From NCBI GenBank assembly GCA_002338605.1, contig DDIP01000188.1, positions 1 to 8,965 of the forward strand: a stretch of DNA of 8,965 bases, given 5' to 3'. This DNA comes from Proteobacteria bacterium UBA1847 (GTDB taxonomy: Bacteria > Pseudomonadota > Gammaproteobacteria > Steroidobacterales > Woeseiaceae). Under the pieces are notes generated by a model, which saw nothing but the letters and a program-made list of their open reading frames with translations, was not told where the DNA came from and ran no database searches. Below, piece after piece: positions 6,182-8,965 of the stretch; the stretch's first letter is position 1, and each line of letters starts with the position of its first letter. The position numbers and the translations under genes are program-made.

Positions 6182-6209
6182 GATGTGCTCCATTGTTGGA
6201 GGGCACATC
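6182..6209 (-). promoter_or_regulatory. Hairpin hiding the ribosome binding site of the radC-like gene
   Basis: GATGTGC (6182-6188) and GCACATC (6203-6209) pair perfectly. TCCA (6189-6192) and TGGA (6197-6200) extend the stem after a two-base bulge. On the minus strand the GGAG Shine-Dalgarno is wholly inside the stem, which ends directly at the ATG. It should lower translation unless it is opened. Confidence 0.65.
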
Positions 6210-6323
6210 GCCCAATCGGGCATGAATATGCCCTGTTGGGGTGAACCAGTGGCCGAAGGGGACACCGGATGTATCGCGCATCGGCGAGGGTTAAGAAGAC
6301 ACCAACGTTCACCGTCGATATCG

Positions 6324-6430
6324 GGGTTGACAGGATCTGCATCCCGAGCTTGTTTACATCAACCTTGTAAGCTCTTTGGGCGCTGGCAAAAGCCAGCGGG
6401 TGTCATCGATAGACCGCGGTGACGTCGGTG
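6324..6430 (-). ncRNA. radC-like cis-regulatory RNA, copy 2 (leader of the radC-like gene)
   Basis: Plus-strand arms. Hairpin 1: GTCATC (6402-6407) with GGTGAC (6418-6423). Hairpin 2: GCTGGC-AAAA-GCCAGC (6382-6397); relative to copies 1 and 3 both arms changed (GAC/GTC to GGC/GCC), so pairing is kept. Pseudoknot: GAGCTT (6346-6351) with AAGCTC (6369-6374), interlocked with GGTTGA (6325-6330) and TCAACC (6359-6364). The inner hairpin is GGAT/ATCC (6333-6344) with a GCAG loop on the minus strand, not UUCG. In hairpin 1 one pair is U-G only in the plus-strand RNA and C-A in the minus-strand RNA, a small point against the minus-strand reading. Confidence 0.82.
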
Positions 6431-6442
6431 TGAAAAGGGACG

Positions 6443-6565
6443 GCACCTCACTGTCGGTGCTAACCGGCAGGACCTCCTTCAAATCCTCGCGTTTCGCAAA
6501 GGCTTGAAGGAGACCCCGCCACGCGGGGTGAGGGGTCTCAAAGGTCGCAATTCAAGAGAATTGCG
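6443..6565 (-). other. Cluster of four hairpins after the DUF3577 gene
   Basis: Four inverted repeats fill the space between the DUF3577 stop and the next leader: CGCAATTC-aaga-GAATTGCG (6546-6565, perfect 8 bp), GAGACCCC/GGGGTCTC (6510-6517 with 6532-6539, alternative to an inner ACCCCGC/GCGGGGT), CCTTCAA/TTGAAGG (6476-6482 with 6504-6510) and GCACC/GGTGC (6443-6447 with 6456-6460). None is followed by a clear T-run on the minus strand. They could stabilise the 3' end or end transcription with Rho. The composite terminator seen after the two other genes is absent here. Confidence 0.55.
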
Positions 6566-6571
6566 TTAGGC

Positions 6572-7069
6572 TCAGCTTGCGCAGGCTTCGGGTTGCGCGA
6601 TCGAAGCGTTTTCGTGCTTGTCCGAATCATTCGCCGAGTTCTCGGTTTCAGATTTTTCGGACCGCGCACTGTATACCGCCTCTCCGTCCACCTTGGCCCA
6701 CGTGATCTGCAACAAACGCGACTTCAAAGACACACCGATTTCGCCGGCTTTGTCGCCGCTGGTGTACTTGAACGTATCTGCATACAAATCCCCCAACTTA
6801 AATCCAACCAGAACTGCTCGGTCGGCTTCAATGTCAGGCATCAGCCGTCTGACGATCTCTTCTGCCTTCTTGCCACGCACGATGCAATCGAAACGCGTGT
6901 ATTGCACGTTGTCTTTCGCGCCGTGCAGTGCGGCAATATCGACAGCTAAGAACGGTTCGCCACGAGTTGGAACTTCGCGCGCTCGATTCAGGTATCCCAA
7001 ACCGCTCGTTTGAAGATCAAAATACTCCGACGGAGCGACGGTCGCTGAGTCAGTTGAGTTGCCATTCAT
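6572..7069 (-). CDS. STY4534 (DUF3577)-like ICE protein
   Basis: A 165-aa protein resembling the DUF3577/STY4534 family, which databases call 'ICE replication protein' from its occurrence on SPI-7-type elements; its activity is not shown. The core spans about residues 16-137: YFDLQTSGLGYLNRAREV (16-33), then EPFLAVDIAALHGAKD (38-53), YTRFDCIVRGKKAEEIV (57-73) and VLVGFKLGDLYADTF (86-100). The C-terminal 30 residues are acidic, Ser/Asn-rich and probably disordered. ATG 7069 (MNGNS) is preferred over an upstream in-frame ATG at 7210 because AGGAG sits 6 nt before it; the longer ORF would run through the leader RNA. The ribosome binding site is part of a hairpin, and a radC-like RNA lies 100 nt upstream. 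Confidence 0.87.
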   Translation of the reverse strand: MNGNSTDSATVAPSEYFDLQTSGLGYLNRAREVPTRGEPFLAVDIAALHGAKDNVQYTRFDCIVRGKKAEEIVRRLMPDIEADRAVLVGFKLGDLYADTFKYTSGDKAGEIGVSLKSRLLQITWAKVDGEAVYSARSEKSETENSANDSDKHENASIAQPEACAS

Positions 7070-7074
7070 AATCT

Positions 7075-7097
7075 GCTCCTGGAAAAAAACGAGGAGC
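7075..7097 (-). promoter_or_regulatory. Hairpin hiding the ribosome binding site of the DUF3577 gene
   Basis: GCTCCT (7075-7080) pairs with AGGAGC (7092-7097) across an 11-nt loop. On the minus strand the 3' arm is the AGGAG Shine-Dalgarno, 6 nt before ATG 7069, and the loop is a T-run. It is similar in position to the hairpin at the radC-like gene but unrelated in sequence. Confidence 0.6.
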
Positions 7098-7169
7098 ATG
7101 GCCTGTGCCCGTGTCGGGAGGTCGAAACTCCCCGATCGGGTGATGTCTTCGGATAGAAGACGTGAAGGT

Positions 7170-7277
7170 AGGTTGAGTGAATCCGAAGATCCCGAGCTTG
7201 TTTGCATCAACCTTTTAAGCTCTTGGGTGCTGACAAAAGTCAGCGGGTGTCATTGATATACCGCAATGACGTCGGTG
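7170..7277 (-). ncRNA. radC-like cis-regulatory RNA, copy 3 (leader of DUF3577)
   Basis: Plus-strand arms. Hairpin 1: GTCATT (7249-7254) with AATGAC (7265-7270), perfect. Hairpin 2: GCTGAC-AAAA-GTCAGC (7229-7244). Pseudoknot: GAGCTT (7194-7199) with AAGCTC (7217-7222), interlocked with AGGTTGA (7170-7176) and TCAACCT (7207-7213). The inner hairpin on the minus strand is GGATC-UUCG-GATTC (7192-7179), with a G-U pair that exists only in the minus-strand RNA and the cUUCGg loop. Both support minus-strand transcription. The 5' part overlaps the 3' end of the upstream 102-aa ORF. Confidence 0.83.
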
Positions 7278-7548
7278 TTGAAATAGTGTTGCTGGTTAAC
7301 AATTTTGCGCAAATGAGCGAGCCTGTCAAGTCGCGCCAGGGCTGCAGTTCGCGCAGCCGTCGCACGGCGACTCGTTCGGTCACCGCCCAAAGAAAGTCGC
7401 CAAAAAACGCACGATAACCCACAACGCGATCGGCCCCATCTGCGGCCAGTACCTGGCACAAACCGTGGCCCGGCAGCAACGAGAAAGCGCCAACGGGGCA
7501 TTTGCGGGTTTCCTGCCAGTTCACGGTAATCACGCTACTGCCTGTCAT
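7240..7548 (-). CDS. Hypothetical 102-aa protein
   Basis: Starts MTGSSVITVNWQETRKCPVG, with AGGAG 10 nt upstream of ATG 7548. Codon use looks coding: third positions are GC-rich, and the composition is mixed with conserved-looking motifs (GYRAFFGDFLWAVTERVAVRRL, here shortened: FFGDFLWAVTERVAV near residues 48-62). No family recognised; it is small, soluble and cysteine-containing (Cys17, Cys31, Cys80). The last 13 codons or so lie within radC-like RNA copy 3 and the stop is in its second hairpin, so the C-terminal tail is dictated by the RNA element rather than by protein conservation. It lies between ssb and DUF3577, after the ssb terminator. Confidence 0.68.
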   Translation of the reverse strand: MTGSSVITVNWQETRKCPVGAFSLLPGHGLCQVLAADGADRVVGYRAFFGDFLWAVTERVAVRRLRELQPWRDLTGSLICAKLLTSNTISTPTSLRYINDTR

Positions 7549-7584
7549 GACTCAGCGGCTCCTGAGCGTTCAACTGCCAGGGAA

Positions 7585-7616
7585 AAGCGGCGGCCCCCTC
7601 GTTTGAGGAGGCCGCC
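7585..7616 (-). terminator. Intrinsic terminator of ssb
   Basis: GGCGGCC (7589-7595) pairs with GGCCGCC (7610-7616), and an inner CCTC/GAGG pair closes a 4-nt loop. On the minus strand the stem is followed by GCTTTTCC. It lies 63 nt after the ssb stop. Confidence 0.75.
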
Positions 7617-7679
7617 AAGGCTGGCAATCGCTGAAGCTACGATGTCCGCCGAATTCTTGATAACTTGCATGCGAGGCAC

Positions 7680-8051
7680 CTACGCTGCCGCGTCCGTACG
7701 ATAGTGGACGCTGTCCATTTTCGCGTTCGGCACCAGGTACACGCGCTTGGCACGAACAGACAGAGCGGCAATGGTGCCGGCGTCCGTTTCATAACTGTCG
7801 TCCATTAACGAACCAATCACCGCAACGCGACTGCCCTTGGAACACAGGCGTGCCACCTGCTTGGCGCGATCACCCCACACCTCGACGTTCAGCCAGAAGC
7901 CTTTTTTGTCCTCGAACTTGCCCTCGGCATCGGGAACCGGACGATCAAAGTAAATCCGCAAGTTGGCGACGTCGTTATTTTCGCCATCACGGGTGACAAT
8001 TCTCACGTCAGGTTCCTGACCCAAATTGCCTTCGCCAATAAATTCGTTCAT
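7680..8051 (-). CDS. ssb: Short single-stranded DNA-binding protein
   Basis: A 123-aa OB-fold protein of the SSB family. The start MNEFIGEGNLGQEPDVRIV (residues 1-19), VANLRIYFDRP (28-38), GFWLNVEVWGDRAKQVARL (51-69) and KGSRVAVIGSL (72-82) follow the SSB strand pattern. It binds ssDNA, probably during element transfer or replication. It ends KMDSVHYRTDAAA at about residue 123 and lacks the linker and acidic DDDIPF-like tip by which chromosomal SSB (about 170 aa) recruits partner proteins, so it may coat DNA without that recruitment. ATG 8051 has GAGGAG 6 nt upstream. It follows the PFL_4669-like gene with a gap of about 170 nt; short SSB genes in this position are usual in SPI-7-type ICEs. 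Confidence 0.88.
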   Translation of the reverse strand: MNEFIGEGNLGQEPDVRIVTRDGENNDVANLRIYFDRPVPDAEGKFEDKKGFWLNVEVWGDRAKQVARLCSKGSRVAVIGSLMDDSYETDAGTIAALSVRAKRVYLVPNAKMDSVHYRTDAAA

Positions 8052-8131
8052 TACTTGCTCCTCGAAAACCCGTAAGGAATGTCGTCATCCCTAGTAATAA
8101 CAAACACCATCGATTCAGGCTACGGGAAACA

Positions 8132-8150
8132 GGGGCACAAATGCTGCCCC
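8132..8150 (-). terminator. Weak terminator-like hairpin between the PFL_4669-like gene and ssb
   Basis: GGGGCA (8132-8137) pairs with TGCCCC (8145-8150) around 7 nt. On the minus strand it is followed by TGTTTCCC, a poor T-run, 70 nt after the upstream stop. The rest of the 169-nt gap shows nothing clear apart from the ssb ribosome binding site. Confidence 0.4.
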
Positions 8151-8220
8151 CCTTTCTCGGTTGTTTATCCAGAAACGACCACCGCGCGACAAGAAGGCAA
8201 GATTGGCACTGGCGGTTCCC

Positions 8221-8965
8221 TTATTCGGCGCCTGCTGTGGCCTGTGCCTCGGCGACGATTTGATTGGCGAACGACTCAGTGGGTAGCGGCGGTCCGTATT
8301 CCGCCCGCCGCGTTCCGTCAAGAATGTCCGGCGGCAACTCACCGCAGCGTTGCAGCGCTTCCACTGCCCTGGCTGTGCCGTACGCCATATCGGCGCGCGA
8401 GACTCCCGTGTAGCGATAACCATTAGCCGAGGTAAAGGTTCGGCGCACCGTCTTGCTACTACCTTGAATCAGCGCGTTGCTTTGCTTGTTAGTGAGGAGC
8501 GCCACGTGTTTCGCCGTTTGTATCGCGCAGATCAAGTTATCAAAATCGTTAACCAGGTAGGCCGCGCGATAGGCAAATCGGTTGGAGAAGTACAGCGGCA
8601 CGTGCAATGGTTTGACCGACTGTGCGACACCGTGGCTGACGTCTACTCGCTGCGCCAGTGCCTCAACTACCATCTCGTGCGCATCCTTGAGCGCTCCGGC
8701 GGCAGCATCGATCGCCGCTTCAATCTCGAGTAAGCATTTATCCGCGTAGGGATCATCCGCCTTCGCGCCGTTGAAAATTTGGGTGAGCATGCCGGCAAAA
8801 CCAATCAGGCCAATAATGGCGCGCTTGCCATCCGCATCGTGAGCCGCGGCACGTCCAAACACCAGTTGCTGCGCCAGATAGGTCTTGATCGTCAATACCG
8901 ATACGCCGCGTAGCCTGCCCGGACGCGCGGCGTAGGGCAGCGCCGTGAGCACCTGGGTCGGCGCT
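8221..8965 (-). CDS. PFL_4669 (TIGR03761)-family ICE protein, 5' end outside window
   Basis: About 247 codons are visible; the frame is open to the right edge, so the start lies outside (the GTG at 8952 is internal and has no ribosome binding site). The sequence resembles the TIGR03761/DUF1845 family of integrating conjugative elements, a relative of AcaB-type proteins. Visible blocks: PYAARPGRLRGVSVLTIKTY and, further on, VPLYFSNRFAYRAAYLVNDF, then CAIQTAKHVALLTNKQ and VRRTFTSANGYRYTGVSRAD (each within the central to C-terminal part). No membrane segment or signal peptide. Function in the element is not established; a DNA-binding or regulatory role is inferred from AcaB relatives. It is the first of the minus-strand series in this window. 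Confidence 0.85.
   Translation of the reverse strand, partial: APTQVLTALPYAARPGRLRGVSVLTIKTYLAQQLVFGRAAAHDADGKRAIIGLIGFAGMLTQIFNGAKADDPYADKCLLEIEAAIDAAAGALKDAHEMVVEALAQRVDVSHGVAQSVKPLHVPLYFSNRFAYRAAYLVNDFDNLICAIQTAKHVALLTNKQSNALIQGSSKTVRRTFTSANGYRYTGVSRADMAYGTARAVEALQRCGELPPDILDGTRRAEYGPPLPTESFANQIVAEAQATAGAE

Noticed and set aside
7070..7210. Longer DUF3577 start at ATG 7210
   Set aside because: It would translate through the leader hairpins, and the N-terminal extension has no family-like sequence; the internal ATG 7069 has a good ribosome binding site.
5505..7277. The repeated leader as a CRISPR array, REP elements or integron attC sites
   Set aside because: Copies are about 800 nt apart with genes between, have no spacer pattern, lack attC core sequences, and always lie in 5' leaders with a compensated pseudoknot rather than being simple palindromes.
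1..8965. tRNA or rRNA genes and a clear ICE att site
   Set aside because: No cloverleaf, rRNA-like stretch or long direct repeat was seen on either strand.

Overview
The window looks like part of an integrative and conjugative element (ICE) or related genomic island from a beta- or gammaproteobacterium. The right half carries genes of the SPI-7/PFGI-1-type ICE backbone: a PFL_4669 (TIGR03761)-like protein, a short SSB, an STY4534 (DUF3577)-like protein, a stand-alone RadC-type JAMM protein and a DUF932 protein. All are on the minus strand and use Shine-Dalgarno starts. The host cannot be identified further from the sequence alone.

Layout, left to right. Positions 1-79 hold the 3' end of a plus-strand gene. 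At 103-897 is an unrecognised 264-aa protein. A possible 50-aa ORF (947-1099) has its stop codon inside the ribosome binding site of the next gene, a 622-aa WD40 protein (1113-2981) with 14 blade repeats and no recognised effector domain. A weak minus-strand ORF abuts it (2974-3186), followed by about 400 bp without a convincing gene. A stand-alone tyrosine recombinase catalytic domain lies at 3587-4267. From about 4334 rightwards everything reads on the minus strand: DUF932, RadC-like, DUF3577, a 102-aa hypothetical, SSB and the PFL_4669-family gene, which runs off the right edge.

The most striking signal is not protein coding. A leader of about 110 nt occurs in full three times (5505-5613, 6324-6430, 7170-7277), each about 100-145 nt upstream of a minus-strand start codon (DUF932, radC-like, DUF3577). 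Each copy folds into two hairpins followed by an H-type pseudoknot. Stem pairs change together between copies, and two copies have a cUUCGg tetraloop on the minus strand. This agrees with my recollection of the 'radC RNA' motif, a candidate cis-regulatory RNA of mobile elements. A fourth, truncated copy (4334-4362) sits after the DUF932 gene and stops where the opposing recombinase block begins. This suggests the plus-strand WD40/recombinase cargo replaced the gene that this leader once served. Two of the led genes also have their Shine-Dalgarno sequence inside a hairpin, and two of the gene ends carry the same composite terminator/hairpin module.

The minus-strand genes are probably maintenance and replication accessory functions of the element: ssDNA binding, an antirestriction/repair-like RadC, DUF932 and DUF3577. 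Each seems to have its own leader and terminator, so regulation may act gene by gene through structured RNAs rather than through one operon. The WD40 protein and its unknown upstream partner are cargo; a role in signalling or defence is possible but not shown by the sequence.
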